Positions 11,481 to 24,200 of a stretch of 64,000 nt of DNA are shown here, in pieces. The notes below the pieces were generated by a model. It was not told the DNA's origin and did not search any database. It was given only the letters and a program-made list of their open reading frames with translations. Source of the DNA: Neoscytalidium dimidiatum (lineage: Eukaryota > Ascomycota > Dothideomycetes > Botryosphaeriales > Botryosphaeriaceae); NCBI GenBank assembly GCA_037367355.1, contig CM074702.1:496001-560000 (forward strand). The letters run 5' to 3'. Both the position numbers and the translations under genes were made by a program. Numbering within the stretch: the stretch's first letter is position 1; each line of letters begins with the position of its first letter.

Positions 11481-13287
11481 ACAGCCCTTTTTCTTATTAT
11501 ATGCCGAATCGTATCTATATTTTTCTCGTATATATAAAATAAGATATATATACCTTATAAATTTAAATTATAATAAAAAAAAGCCCTAGAAGTATTAATA
11601 ACGATAACTTTAGCGAGCTTTCTATAAGTTACTATCTTTTTATTATAAAAATCCGTCTACTATTTTCTATAATTCTATATATTAAAATATTAAGACTAAA
11701 AAGAGACCGTTATAAATAGCGGATATATTATATTTATAGCTCTAAGAATAATATTAAAGATATTAACTAAGCTCTAAAATAGTTTCTAAATAGTAGAGCC
11801 AACGCCTAAAATATAACGTTACTTACTTTATTTATAATATAAAGTCTTAGGCCTAACTATTAAACTAAGTAATTAATAGAGTACTATATTAAATAGTAAT
11901 AATAAGTAGAATAAATAAATTAGTATACTAGTAAAAAATACTAAATAAGAATAATTATATATATTTAGTATACGCTAATAAGTAAGTAAAATTAGTAGTA
12001 GAATTAAACGTAAAAGAAATATACTATAATAATAAAACGATAACTATAATACTAGTATTTAATATATCTTCTTTATAAGATATATAAAGTCTTATAAAAA
12101 GACTATAAAAAGTCTATTAAAAGCTATAGAAGTATTACTTTTATTATATTAATATAATAATAAGTAAAATCTTTCTTATAATTTACTAAGTACGTATTAA
12201 TAATTAAAATTAATAATTTTATAGTTTTAATAGGTAATTAAAAGTATAAAGAACGGAAAAATAAAAAGTATAGTAGTAGAAAGATAGTTATATAATATAA
12301 TACTTATATAAGATACTAGTAAATAAGATACTAATAACTCTTTATAAAGAAAAGAAAGTTAGTAATAAAGTAATAATAGCGAGTATATAAAGAGTATTTT
12401 CTACTAGATAATCGGCGAAAACGTAACGTTTAAATATAATAGTAGATATAATATTAGAATAAATAATTTACTATATTATATAGAACTAACTAGAAAATCT
12501 ATAATATTAAATAGATTTATTAATAGATAACTACTAATTACTTTATATTTAATATATTATATAAATTTAGTAACTATATAAAAGTAAGATATTATTATCT
12601 TATAAATACTTTTATTATACTATTAGCTACTATTTTAGCTATTAGCGTCTATTTTAACTTAATTATCTATATTTATACTTTCTAGTAAAGCTAGTATTAG
12701 TATATATTAATATATTATAAGCTAGTATTAAATTTTAATCTTAATTTATTTATAAGCTTTAGTATTTATCTATTATTATATTATATTTTAATTTTATATT
12801 TTAAATTAAAGCTTATATTCTTAAAGAGTCTTTTCTATTAAATAGTATAGCGAGCGGTTTTTAATAGTATAAGAAGTTTAGCTTTAGTAGTAGAAGTTAA
12901 AATTATATACTACTTTTTAGTACTCTAGTCTACTAGTATATTAAAAAGAGTAAATATAAATTTTTAATAGCTTTTTCTTATATTTATATTAGTAGCGAAT
13001 AAGATATTACTACTAGTTATAAAAGTACTTTTATCTATATTAGAGTCGTTTATAAAGAGTACTCTTCTTTATATATTTTCTAAGTATATAAGTACTTATT
13101 TTGCTAGTTTTTAATAGTACTCTAAAAATTTTTATAGATATTCTAAGAGCTTAAACGTTATAAAAGTAATATTAGAGTATATAAATATAAAAGTAAAGTT
13201 AATCGAACTAACTTTACTCTAGTACTTATAAATTTAAATAGAAGTTATCTATCTAGTATTCTTCGCGATTTACTTCTAAATAGATAG
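11481..13287. mobile_element. unassigned RIP-degraded sequence
   Basis: This is the left edge of the island and the most strongly AT-shifted part. Peptide-like stretches appear on the plus strand if TAG is read as Gln, but no domain can be named. It could be the tail of an older element into which the 13288 LTR inserted. Confidence 0.4.
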
Positions 13288-14006
13288 TATAACGACGGAG
13301 CCTCTACTACTAGGCTTTAAAGTTATCTAATAGGTTTAGATTTTATTAAAGAGTTTATCTTAAAGATAAGAAAAGAAAAGTAATAATAGAATAAGAAGTT
13401 ACGTAACGTAAAAGTTTAATAGGCTTTATTATCTCTAAGTTAATATAGTATTAAATTAGAACTTTAAGTTTAACTATAAGAATTAAAGTACTATCTAATA
13501 AGCGTATCTATATACTAAGAGAAGAGTTATAGTAATCTAGAAATTATAATATTAGATTAGAGTCTTAGATTAGAGATTTAGATTAGCTCTAATCTATATA
13601 AATTCTATAGATTTTACGTAACTTAGGCGTTAAAGCCTACTTTTTAAATTTTAACTTCTACTAGTATTAGCGGATAATACTACCGCTATACTCTTATCTT
13701 ATAATATTTATTCTTATTAACTTTCTACTTTCTATTTATATAATTCTTTATTTCTTATAGGCTTTTTATTAGACCGTATCTTCTTTCTAATTATTATATC
13801 TAGAGACGTTTCTCTTATATAAACGACGATTATTATCTACTAGTATTCTTATATACGCCGTCGTCTTATATTCTTAGCCTTTTTATACGAGACTAGAGAG
13901 TATAGCTCTACTATACGTAGGATTCTTAGAGTCTTATAGCTTATTTTTCTATATAAGCTCGCGTTTCTCGTAGCTATAAAGCCCGTATATTCTAAAGTTT
14001 ATAATA
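13288..14006 (+). repeat. LTR of family A, copy 1 (719 bp, RIP-degraded)
   Basis: The repeat starts TATAACGACGGAGCCTCTAC and ends at TATAATA, matching copies at 16142-16817 and 34836-35007. The least mutated copy shows original ends TGTAACGAC...CGTAACA, the TG...CA pattern of LTRs. Unlike the other two copies, this one has no matching 5-bp flanks (GATAG before, CTATT after). It may therefore be the 5' LTR of a truncated element whose inner part follows. Confidence 0.65.
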
Positions 14007-15314
14007 CTATTTCCTTCTTTAGAAATCTTTAGTCTAAAGATTTATTTATTTATCTATATCTTAGACTTCTATCGCTTCTTTATTTTCTCTCTTATAAGTC
14101 TTATCCCGTTATATCTTCTAAGCGTAAATATAATTTCTAAAAGACTAAGTATAAGTCTTTAGTCTCTAAAATTAATCTTTTTAATAAGAGGATATCTATT
14201 TTTTATACCGCGTATTTATTAGTAAACGCCCGTTATAAGCTAGACGAGATAGAGATAGTTTATAAGATAGACCTTAGCTATAAACGCTATAGCGAATACG
14301 TTTATTAGAGTTTATCCGCCTATAATAATAGCGGCTTAGAGGATTTTAATTATTCGTTCCTCTCTTATTTTTCGAAGCTTTACGCTAACTATCGTAGTTT
14401 TTTAATTAAAGCGCGCTATTAATAAGGCTAAGTTAGAGAAATAAGTAGTACTAGATCTTCTTTAGAAAAATATAGCCTAGTTATAGCGTATTCGTAAGTA
14501 GCGAGACCTATTATACTATCGTAGAAGCCTAATAATTTCTAAGAAGGCGTAGACTCTTAAGAATCTTAAGAAGCTAAATTATTTAGAGGCGGCTTATAAG
14601 GCTAGAAATTCTATTAACTCTAAAAACGCTAAAGAGAAGCGTTTAGTAAAGCGTATACGTAGTAATATCTTAGCTAACGTTATTATAGGTTTATTCTATT
14701 CTATTAAGTCGTCTAACGTTAGTTTTATTACTATATTATCTAAGAGTTCTAAGCTAGTTAATTAGGCGTAGTAGTCTCTATTTTCTAATTTTAATTTTAG
14801 GTTCTTTATTTTTAATAAGTTAGCGATATTAGTTAATTCGAATTTTAGCGATAGAACTTATTAATAAGTTATCTATATTCGTTATAGTTTTCTAGTAGTT
14901 TCTAGATATCGTTCTATTCTTCTTTTTATTTAAGAAGGTATCTAAACTAATCGTTAATATAGCCGCTATTAAGAACTTTTTCTACTTTTTAATCTTAGTT
15001 TTTATCGGCGTCTAGATTTTCTAGAAGTATTTTCTTTATATAGATTACAGCTTTAGCGTTCTTCGGTACTAGTTCTAGAAGAAATATATAGAAAATAAAG
15101 TATATCTATATTATTTCTAGTAATTTAAGACGGAAGTTAACTTTTCTAATTTTTTCTTTAATCTAGAATAGTTCTATTTTCTTAAAATCTAGCTTATTAT
15201 TTAGTCGCCTTATTCTAATATTTTTTCTAAGAAGGTAAACTTTATTCTTCTTCTTTAGCTATAGTATCTTCTAGTATCGTTTATTATAATATTTATCTAT
15301 TTGTAGAGCTACGA
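14007..15314 (+). mobile_element. RIP-degraded gag-like remnant after LTR A copy 1
   Basis: Plus-strand reading gives a continuous peptide-like frame over roughly 14200-14700 when TAG is taken as Gln or Trp. It includes a segment with spaced former Cys codons that could be a small zinc-binding motif. Its place directly after an LTR-like repeat suggests the inner part of a truncated family A element, cut by the 15315 repeat. The identification as gag is an inference from position. Confidence 0.35.
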
Positions 15315-15462
15315 TATTACGATATATAGGAAAGAAACCGTAGAAAAGAAACGATAGAGCGATCCGCTCTATAATAGCGGACTACTATTTAAATAGTTAC
15401 GATTAACTATATATATATATTTACGTATTAAGATTTCTACTTTTAATTCGTAATCCCTACTA
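15315..15462 (+). repeat. terminal repeat B, left copy (148 bp)
   Basis: This is a 148-bp unit starting TATTACGATA and ending CCCTACTA. The same unit, with the same length and differing mostly by C/T and A/G changes, occurs in the same orientation at 29603-29750. The ends look like RIP-altered LTR ends. I could not find a matching target-site duplication outside the pair. Confidence 0.6.
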
Positions 15463-16141
15463 TTTAGTAGCTAAAAGATAAATTAATACTTTAAATTAAG
15501 TTTACTACGGTAAAAACTATAAATTTTTCCTACTAGAATATCGATCTACCGGTTATACTAGAACGCGTAATCGCTCTACTAGCTATCGATTATATAATCT
15601 TATTCTATAATAAGCTAAGAATTAGCGTAAGAGTTCTCGTAAATAGCGTAAATCTATATACTCTTAGCGAGCTAAATCTACTTTCGTAGCTTATAAACCT
15701 CTACTAATTAAGCGTTTGAGATAAACCCCTCGACGCTATACTAAGATACGGCGACCTAAAGTATAAGAGATTAGAGATTAAAGTATATACTTAGAATATA
15801 TAAGAGATTCTTCTTTTCTCTATAAGGAATTTATCTCTTTAGTAGTCTTATATATAGGAAAAATAGTCTTTAATAGCTCGTAAATTACGAAGCTAGCTAA
15901 GAATAGAAGGCGTAGAGAGTAGCGCCGCTAATAAGCGCTTCTCCTTAAAACCTATTAATAAGATAGATTTTAAGTAGTATCGAAATAACTAGCTATAACG
16001 CTAGATTATCTTCTAAAAGTTCTAAAAACGATTTAGCGAACTATATATTATCTTTCCGCCTTCTATAATAAAAGTTAAAAGAATTAGAAAGTAATCGCGG
16101 CGCTAGTCGATAAAATAGTATCGTTAGTAAAAGCTACTATT

Positions 16142-16817
16142 TATAACGACAGGGCCTCTACTACTAGGCTTCGGAGTTACCTAGTAGGTTCGGATTTATC
16201 GAAGGGTTTACCTTAAAGACGAGGAAAGGGGAGTAATAATAGAATAAGAAGTTACGTAATATAGGAGTTCGATAGGTCTTATTACCTCTAAGTTAATATA
16301 GTATTAAATTAGAACTTTAAGTTAACTACGAGGGTTAAAATGCTATCTAACGAGTGTATCTATATACTATAGAAAAGCTATAGCAATTTATTAGATAGTA
16401 GAGGATAGTTAGTATCCTTCGTTATCTATACGTAGTAGAGGATAGCTATAATTCTTCGTTATCTAATAGATTCGGTAGGTTCTACGTAATCTAGGCGCTA
16501 AGGCCTCTTTCCTAGAACCCGACTTCTACTAGCGCTAACGGACGATATTACCACTATATTCTTATCCCGTAGTACGTTGTCTTTCGTCGCCTTCTTATTT
16601 CCTACTCGTACGGTCTCTTATCCCTTGCGGATTCTCTATTAGACCGTACCTCCTTTCTAGTTACTATGCCCGTAGGCGTTCTTCCCGTATAGGCGGTGGT
16701 TACGGCCTATTAGTGTTTCCGTACGCGCCGCTATCCCGTACCCCTAGTCTTCCCGTGCGGGACTAAGGAGCGCGGCTCTTATAGCTATAAAGCCCGTATA
16801 TTCTAGGGTTCGTAATA
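16142..16817 (+). repeat. nested solo LTR of family A (676 bp) with 5-bp target duplication
   Basis: The unit begins TATAACGACAGGG and ends GGGTTCGTAATA. It is flanked on both sides by CTATT (16137-16141 and 16818-16822), as expected for LTR-retrotransposon integration with a 5-bp duplication. Sequence on both sides belongs to the element bounded by repeats B. This is therefore an insertion later reduced to a single LTR by recombination. It is itself heavily RIP-mutated. Confidence 0.7.
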
Positions 16818-16822
16818 CTATT

Positions 16823-19800
16823 AGTCTTTATCTTAAATCTAGACCCTATAAAATTGTAGAGTTAAAAAGAGAGACTCGTAATTTAAGAGCGGCTATTAAG
16901 TACTTATATCGGTATCTACTAAATTAGTATATTAAAACGAATATTAAGGAACTAGTACTATAAGCCGTACGTAAGTTCGCTATTTAATTAGAGGAGACTA
17001 ATATTTATAAGAGTCTAATATTCGAGTAGCGTTTTAAGAAATACGACTATAAGAACGAGAACTAGAATTTAGAGAATCTAAAGCCTAGAATTTCTTTATA
17101 TAACTATAGATTCTAGCCGAATCTACTAGTCGAACTATCTAACCTATTATCTTCTAGTAATTAGTTTTTCGTCTTAACGGTAAATCTAACTAAACCTAAT
17201 AGTTAAATAGTAGATAAATTAGAATAGAATTTACTATCTAGGATATAAAAGTAGAGCTTCCGGAATCTAATTATAATAACTTTATCCTCGTTAATATATT
17301 TATCGGACCTAGAAGACGATTTTAAAGTTATTTAACTAAGGTATCTACTAGTATCTATATCTACTTAATTAAAAAACTAAAAAGATATTAAACTAGTAGC
17401 TCTATCTTAACTCTTAGAAATAGCTTTAAAAGCTAAAGAATCTACTACGCGAGGTCTAGCTAAAGTAGGACTAAGTTATAGAAATAACGATTTAGATAAC
17501 GAAGTATATAAGTCGATAGAATATAAAGTATAGTCTAGAAATATCTAGCTATATATCTAAGATAAAGTTAACTATCTAATCGCGAAGCTCTAGTAGATAA
17601 TAATATAGTTAGTAGAAGAAGACTCTAATTCGATAGCCTAGAAGGTAGAAGTTTCTAATCTAACTATATAACTATAAGTCTAACCTATCTAAACGCGCGT
17701 AAACCTATAATAGAAACGCGACGTATAGAAGATAATTTAGAAGATAGTTAACAAAGAGATTATAAACTTAAAACGTTAAGATAGAGAAGTACGTATAGGT
17801 TTTTCTACACTATAGAACTTAGCCTCGTAACGCGGTATAATAGAGTAAAGCTAGAATTAATATAAAGAAGATAATACTTTCTAGAATAAAAAAAACCGAC
17901 CTAGTCTAGTAACTTAGAATTTAAACGACGATCTTAATTTAAGTTCGAGCTCTATCTTAAGTTCGTTAGATATAAAGACTAAGAATAGTACGCGAAAGAA
18001 AAAGAGAAAGAAGAAGAAAAAACGTAGAAGAGTAACTTAACTTAACTCTTTCTTAGAAGATAATAAACGCTCGTATAAGGCGAAACGTAAGAGATATATC
18101 TAGCGTAGAGGTTTTTTAATCTTCTTTTTCGACGACGAGTTATCGTTAGACGAAGAAACTTGATAATAGAAATTTAAGCTAAAAGAGCTAGGTTTTTTCG
18201 ACCTAGATTTAAAGCTAAAAGATAACGAAGCCGATAAAGAAATAGTAATTTAAAGCGGAAAGTTCTACTATTAAAGCGTCCGCTAATTCGTAAAAGCTAT
18301 TAAATATAAAATAATAGCTACTTATAACGATATTATTTAAAGGAATTTATATAAGTATCTAAAAGATATAGTATAAGCCTAGTATATTAGCTAGCTTACA
18401 AGTAGTAATCGTAAATAGTTATAAGATAGAAAACGCGTTAATCGTTAGTTAAAGAAAATACTTCGAAGATTTAAAAAGAGTCTAAGCTAAGTATAGTACG
18501 AATTATAGCGAAAAAAGTATAGATTCTAGAAAGTACGTAAAAGTTAATTCGTTAAATAATTTATCGCGAAATATATATAACTAGCGAAAGATACTAATAT
18601 CTTCTTAATATAAGGCTAATTACTATAAGCGTATAAGAGAATCTACGTTTAGCTACGTAGAGATCTAAGACCTTTCTCGTCTAAAATAACGATAGAGAAG
18701 TATATTAAGAGAGCTAAGAAACGAGCTTTAACCTAGTAGAATCTAATAAAGAACGAGAATTATAAGATAAAGTACGCTAATATAAGCTCTTTAAGATAGA
18801 ATTATAAATACGATTCTTATAATAATAGAAAGCGTATTAATTATTACTAGAAGAATCGACGTTATAGTAACTCTAACCGCTAGTAGAGTAAAAAGCGCGA
18901 ATATAGTAAAAGCCGTAAGTATAAGCGGGATAAAAGTCGCGAACGAGATAGAAATCGTAATTTAGATCGTTATAAAAGGCGTAACCGAGAAAAAAACCGC
19001 GATTAAGACCGCGATAAGTAAAAGAAAGAGAAGTCGTACGCTTATTATATAGATATCGATTAAGAAAGTTAGAAGAAGTTAAATTAAAAGAAGACTAACT
19101 TCTTTATTTTTAAGAGCGAGAGCTTACTATCTAGCGATAAATCGAATAACTTAGTAACTTAAAACTATTTTCTACGAACGATATTTAATAGACTAGTAGT
19201 CGTATTAAATAATCTTTAGTTAGATAACTAAGAAAGTTAAAAAACCAAATTTACTATACGAGTAATACTATCTAGTAAGTCTTAAAACGAGATTTATTAG
19301 TATTAGAATTACGTAACTATCTAGCCGTTAAGAAATAAGCTATACTTTTATATTTAAAAGAAGTATAGTAAAGGTAAGAAGATAAAGAAGCTAATCGCTA
19401 GATTAGTTAATCTAGTAATTTAAAAGACGATATAATTAGCCGCTATTCCTTCGTTAGAAGAAGTACTATAAGACTTAGAAATTATAATATATTCGAATAT
19501 AATACCGGAAATCTTCCTAAAAGTAGCGTTTAGAAATTAGAATCTCTTAACGGCTAGAGCTAGACTCGAAGATAGTATTAAAAAGATAGAGGTTATAATA
19601 GATTTAGGCTATTATATATTAATCTTAGATTAATCTTTACTAAGTAAAGCCGGAATTAGTAGCTTCTAGCTAATATAAATAAAGAATCTAATTCTAGTAG
19701 CCGGAATTAACGGAGAATTAATATACTATAAAGAGTATATCCTACTAAGATTTAAATTTAAAGCTTAGTCTAAAGACGCCTAGATCTAAATTTTATTTAT

Positions 19801-22800
19801 TTAAGAAATTTATCTAGTTAAAGATTATTAAGAAACGATTCTAGTAGAAATAGATATTATAGAATTTACTAGAATAACGCTAAATATACTAGAATAGATA
19901 ATTAAGATCGTAATCTACTAAGATACTAAAATATTAATAGAAACTAGAATACGCTCTAAACGAGTAATAAACGGCGTAAAAGCTAGAGCGAAACGCGATA
20001 TAGTTCTATTAGCGAAGTTAATTATATTAGTAAAGATTTAATTTATAAAGGTCTTATTAAGAGAAAGAGATTTCGAATTTATCTCTAAGAAGTAAAAAGA
20101 CGATAAGATTAGAATAATAACCTACGTATATATAATAAATTAGAACTTAAAGGCCGTATAAATACGTAACGACTTAAATAAGTCTATTACGATTTTAAAA
20201 TACTATCTACTAGAGTATCTATATAATATTAAGGTATTATACTTAGTATAAATTAATAGCGACGACTACGCGCTAGTAGGCTTAAACGCCGATAATATTA
20301 ATCCGTTAATAGAAACTATACTAGATAATAGCGTTATAATCTATAGTAATAAGAAAACTATATAAGCTCTAGTAGAGGTAGTAAATCGCTATTCTAATTT
20401 ATAGAAGGATAAATCTTTAGCCGTAAAAATTCCTATTAAGAATTATATAGAAATACCGCTAAAAGAGAACTAGAGCGAATTAATAAAGTTAGCTATAAAG
20501 ATTTACCTACTATTAGTAAAGAAGAGAGAGATTATTAATAAAGTTTTCGATAAGCTTTACGACTAAAAAAAGTTAAGCTAGACGAGAAAATATACCGTCT
20601 TTAACTTTTTAATCTTTATAGTATAGAGATAGATAAAAAAAAATAACGTCTAGATAAAGAAGTTATAGAAGAACTCGTATCTAGTTTTAAATTAAAATAA
20701 TATTATTAACGCGATATAAGAATATCGATATATTATAATCGTTAATATAATATTCTTCTTTTACTAATAGGTAGTAAAAGAAGCCGACCGTTATAAATTA
20801 ACGGTTAATTTATATTGCGGTTAAGAATTCTTTAATATAGTAATTATAGATTATATTAACTTAGTATTATACATCTAGAGATAACTAGACGCGATTCTAA
20901 GAGAATATTATATCTTCTATAGAGTCTATATCGACGATATTATGATATATAGTCGTATATTATAAAAATATCTAGAATATCTTAATAAGATCTTCTAGAA
21001 GCTAGATTAAATCGAAATTAGCCTTATACTAAAGAAGAGTTTTATTAGATATTTATATATAATACTACTAGAATAGAGAGTTAATACTTTCGAGCTAGGC
21101 TTAACGAAAGAACGTACTAAGACTCTTATAGAGATACTATTTCTTAAAACGCTTAAGAATTTAGAGTACTAAATTAGCGTAACTAAGTTTTTATAGAGTA
21201 AGATTCTCTATTACGCCGCTATTATTAAGCCCTTAATAGACTATAAAATAGTTTTACTAAGAGTAAGCTCTAAGAAGAGTAACGCGAGAAAGGTCTTTAC
21301 TAAGCGGACGAAAGTCGTTCTACTAAAAGAATAAAGAGCGGTATATAAAGCTATTTAAGCGTATCTAAGAAATCCTCTATAGCTAGTATATTATAACTCG
21401 GACTATAGATTATACGTAGATATTAACGCGTTAAAACTCGATATAGGCGCTTTAGTATACTATATAGAGGAAGATCTAGATTCTATTATATTCGATAGAA
21501 AGGTCTAACTATAGAAAGACGCGAAAATTTAATTAATTATATTCCTCTTTAAAGCGCTAAAGTTAGCTAAAATATAATACTAGCTTATAAAATTTAAAGT
21601 AGCTAAAATAGTATAGACCTTACGTAAAATTAAGTACTTAATATACGTAGGCCTAAAATAGAATACGTACTTCTTTATAAATTATTATACAATAATATTT
21701 ATCGCTTAATATTATAATTTATAAATAACGTTAGCGATAGATAAAATAAATTTAAAGCTAGTTATAGCTAGCTAGTATATCTCTTAATTTAAACTTAAAG
21801 TTTTATATAGGTCTAGTCGTATATATCTAATACTAGATATACTAAATCGCTTACTTATAAAGCTAGATTAAGCGTAAGACGATAATATATTAGAAATTCT
21901 TAATCTAACTAATATCTTTATAATTATAGTAGTTAAGCTATCAGACGAGTTTAAATATAAGATCTAGTAAGGTTATAATATTAACCTATATTAGATTTAT
22001 ATCCGAAACGTATTAATAGTAATTTAGGAGACGGACTAAGCGGACGTAGAAGCGAGAGTTAAGTACTAGGGTTATTAGATAAATTAGAATTTATAGAAAA
22101 GGCCGCGCGCGAACGATAAATCTAAGCTACGCGATTAGCGAAATTAAGAGTAAGGTAATTAGTAACGCGACGAAAATAGAGTAGAGCGTAAAGAGGTAGC
22201 TATCTAAGGCGATAGTAACCGGCCTAAAGAAGAGTACTAGTAGGCCGAGATAGAGTTATAGAAAAGGCCGTAAGAAAATAAGTAGCGGGAATCGAATAAC
22301 GAAATAACGCTTAGACGAGTCGTAAGTAGCGTAGTATAATAAGAGACGGCTAGCAAAGTAGCGCGGAAAGAGGTAGTTAACGGATTAGTAAGTAAAAATA
22401 CAAAAGATAGAGCCGTATAGAATCCTAGAGTTAAAGTACGGATCTTAATACGCTAACTAAGGCCGCTAATCTAAGAAAGAAATACCGTCTTAGCTACGGA
22501 GTAAAATAATTAAAATCGATAAAGTACTCGATTAAAACGGTTAATAAGGGCGCTATATATATAGATACTTAAAGATAAAGACGAGCCTCTTAAGGCGATA
22601 TAGGGACTTCGTTTTTTTCTAAGAAACGGCTTAATCTATTACGTAGATTTAGAAGATAGCCGCTACCGTCTCTATATTCTAATCTTAGTAGAGAAGAAAA
22701 TCTTTAAGATAGCGCACGATAAGTAGAATTATAGAGGATTTTAGAGATTCTATAATAGAATTAGAACCTCGATATTTATTAAGAATCTAGTAAAGAAGCT

Positions 22801-24100
22801 CTAGAACTACCTAAAATAGTATCTAAAATATTAATTATACGTAACGAAACGCTATTAGCTATATAGAGAGCTATATCTAATTTACGAGCCGGCTACTCTA
22901 AGAGAGATTTAAACTATAAACTTTATTATAAAACTCCCCCTAATAAAGAAAGCTTACGATATTCTTTTAATCGTAATCTATAAGGTTACTAAGAAAGTTC
23001 TATTACTTAAAAGAAAAGAAAACTAGAGAGCGGAGACGTAGACGGATTAATACGTTAAGGCTATACTATTCTATAAATAGGGCCTACTACGTATTTAAAT
23101 TATAAATCGAGATCCCCGCTTTATATCTAACTTTTAGAAGTAAGTATATTAAAAGCTAGAAATCGCCTAATATATAACTATAGCCTACTATCTATAAGCG
23201 GACGGGTAAAGCGAACGTATAAACTAAACGATAGAAATAGCTATACGCTACTACGTTATAACGTTTCTAGATAGCAAATAGACGGAACTACTTCTATTTC
23301 TATAGATATTACTAAATAACGCGATTAATATAACTATTAGTTTCTCGCTAAACTAACTTATTATAAGAATAAACGCCTAGATAAACCTATTAGCGGCCCT
23401 AATAGAGGTACTTAAAGACTATAAGTAGCTTAGAAACGCGGCGAGACGCGAAGTATAAGAAGCGATTATATTCGCGGCGATAAAGTAGAAAGAATATTAT
23501 AATAGAAAATATAAGCCGCTTCGTCTTAAAAAGAGCGATCTAGTCTTTATACGCTTATACTAAGAATATAAGATTTAGAGATACGCGGACTAAAAGTTCG
23601 TATACTAGAGAATAGGTCTATTTCTAGTAAAAAAGAAGATTAATAACCTAGTCTACGAGATCGATATTCTACTAAACTAGAAAATATACCTAGTTATATT
23701 TATAGCGTATCTCGAACTAGTACTAAAAGACTCTAATCCGTATAAATAAGAGGACTACTTAAAACTAGAACCGGTAGTAGAATAGAACGACCCGGATCCC
23801 TCTTACGAAATATAAAGACTACTCGATAGAAGAGAATCCTTTATATATAGACGGAAGGTTAAGAAGTATCTCATCTAATAGAAAGAATAGAAACCGGTAT
23901 ATAATTTCTAGTTAACTAAAGAAGTCTTAAAGAATATACGTAATCTTATAAGGGAATATAATAATTAATACCCCGTAAGCTAGCTAGAAAGGCGATCTAA
24001 AAGAGCGGATCGTCGGCGAATATAGGAAGAACTATAAAAAGAGCGGCCGGAGGCTAACGCGGGTAAAGAAAGCGGCTAGTAGTCGGTATATAGGCTTATT
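16823..24100 (+). pseudogene. RIP-inactivated gag-pol of a Ty3/Gypsy chromovirus
   Basis: The frame is broken by many TAG and TAA codons, but family motifs are still legible. A gag-like region with Lys/Arg-rich tracts covers about 16850-19100. The reverse transcriptase active site reads VYIDDIMIYS at 20924-20953, the Tyr-x-Asp-Asp motif of Gypsy-type enzymes. The integrase core end is at 23189-23233, where the codons spell a degraded form of the common HPQADGQSERIN phrase. A chromodomain follows at about 23800-23960, recognisable from a Tyr-Glu start, the RRKVKKYL stretch and a Lys-Glu-Trp-like remnant. No function can remain. The sequence ends at the assembly gap. Confidence 0.8.
22166..24100 (+). 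repeat. integrase-chromodomain segment, left copy (1,935 bp)
   Basis: This segment aligns over its whole length with 24201-26135. Both are exactly 1,935 bases, and the differences I checked are transitions. The left copy keeps more G and C (for example near 22210 and 22260), so it has suffered fewer RIP mutations. It ends at the last base before the N run. Confidence 0.75.
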
Positions 24101-24200
24101 NNNNNNNNNNNNNNNNNNNNNNNNNNNNNNNNNNNNNNNNNNNNNNNNNNNNNNNNNNNNNNNNNNNNNNNNNNNNNNNNNNNNNNNNNNNNNNNNNNNN
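24101..24200. other. assembly gap (100 N)
   Basis: One hundred N bases, a conventional placeholder for a gap of unknown size. Homologous copies of one retroelement segment end exactly at both edges, so the join may be a scaffolding decision inside a repeat. Confidence 0.99.
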
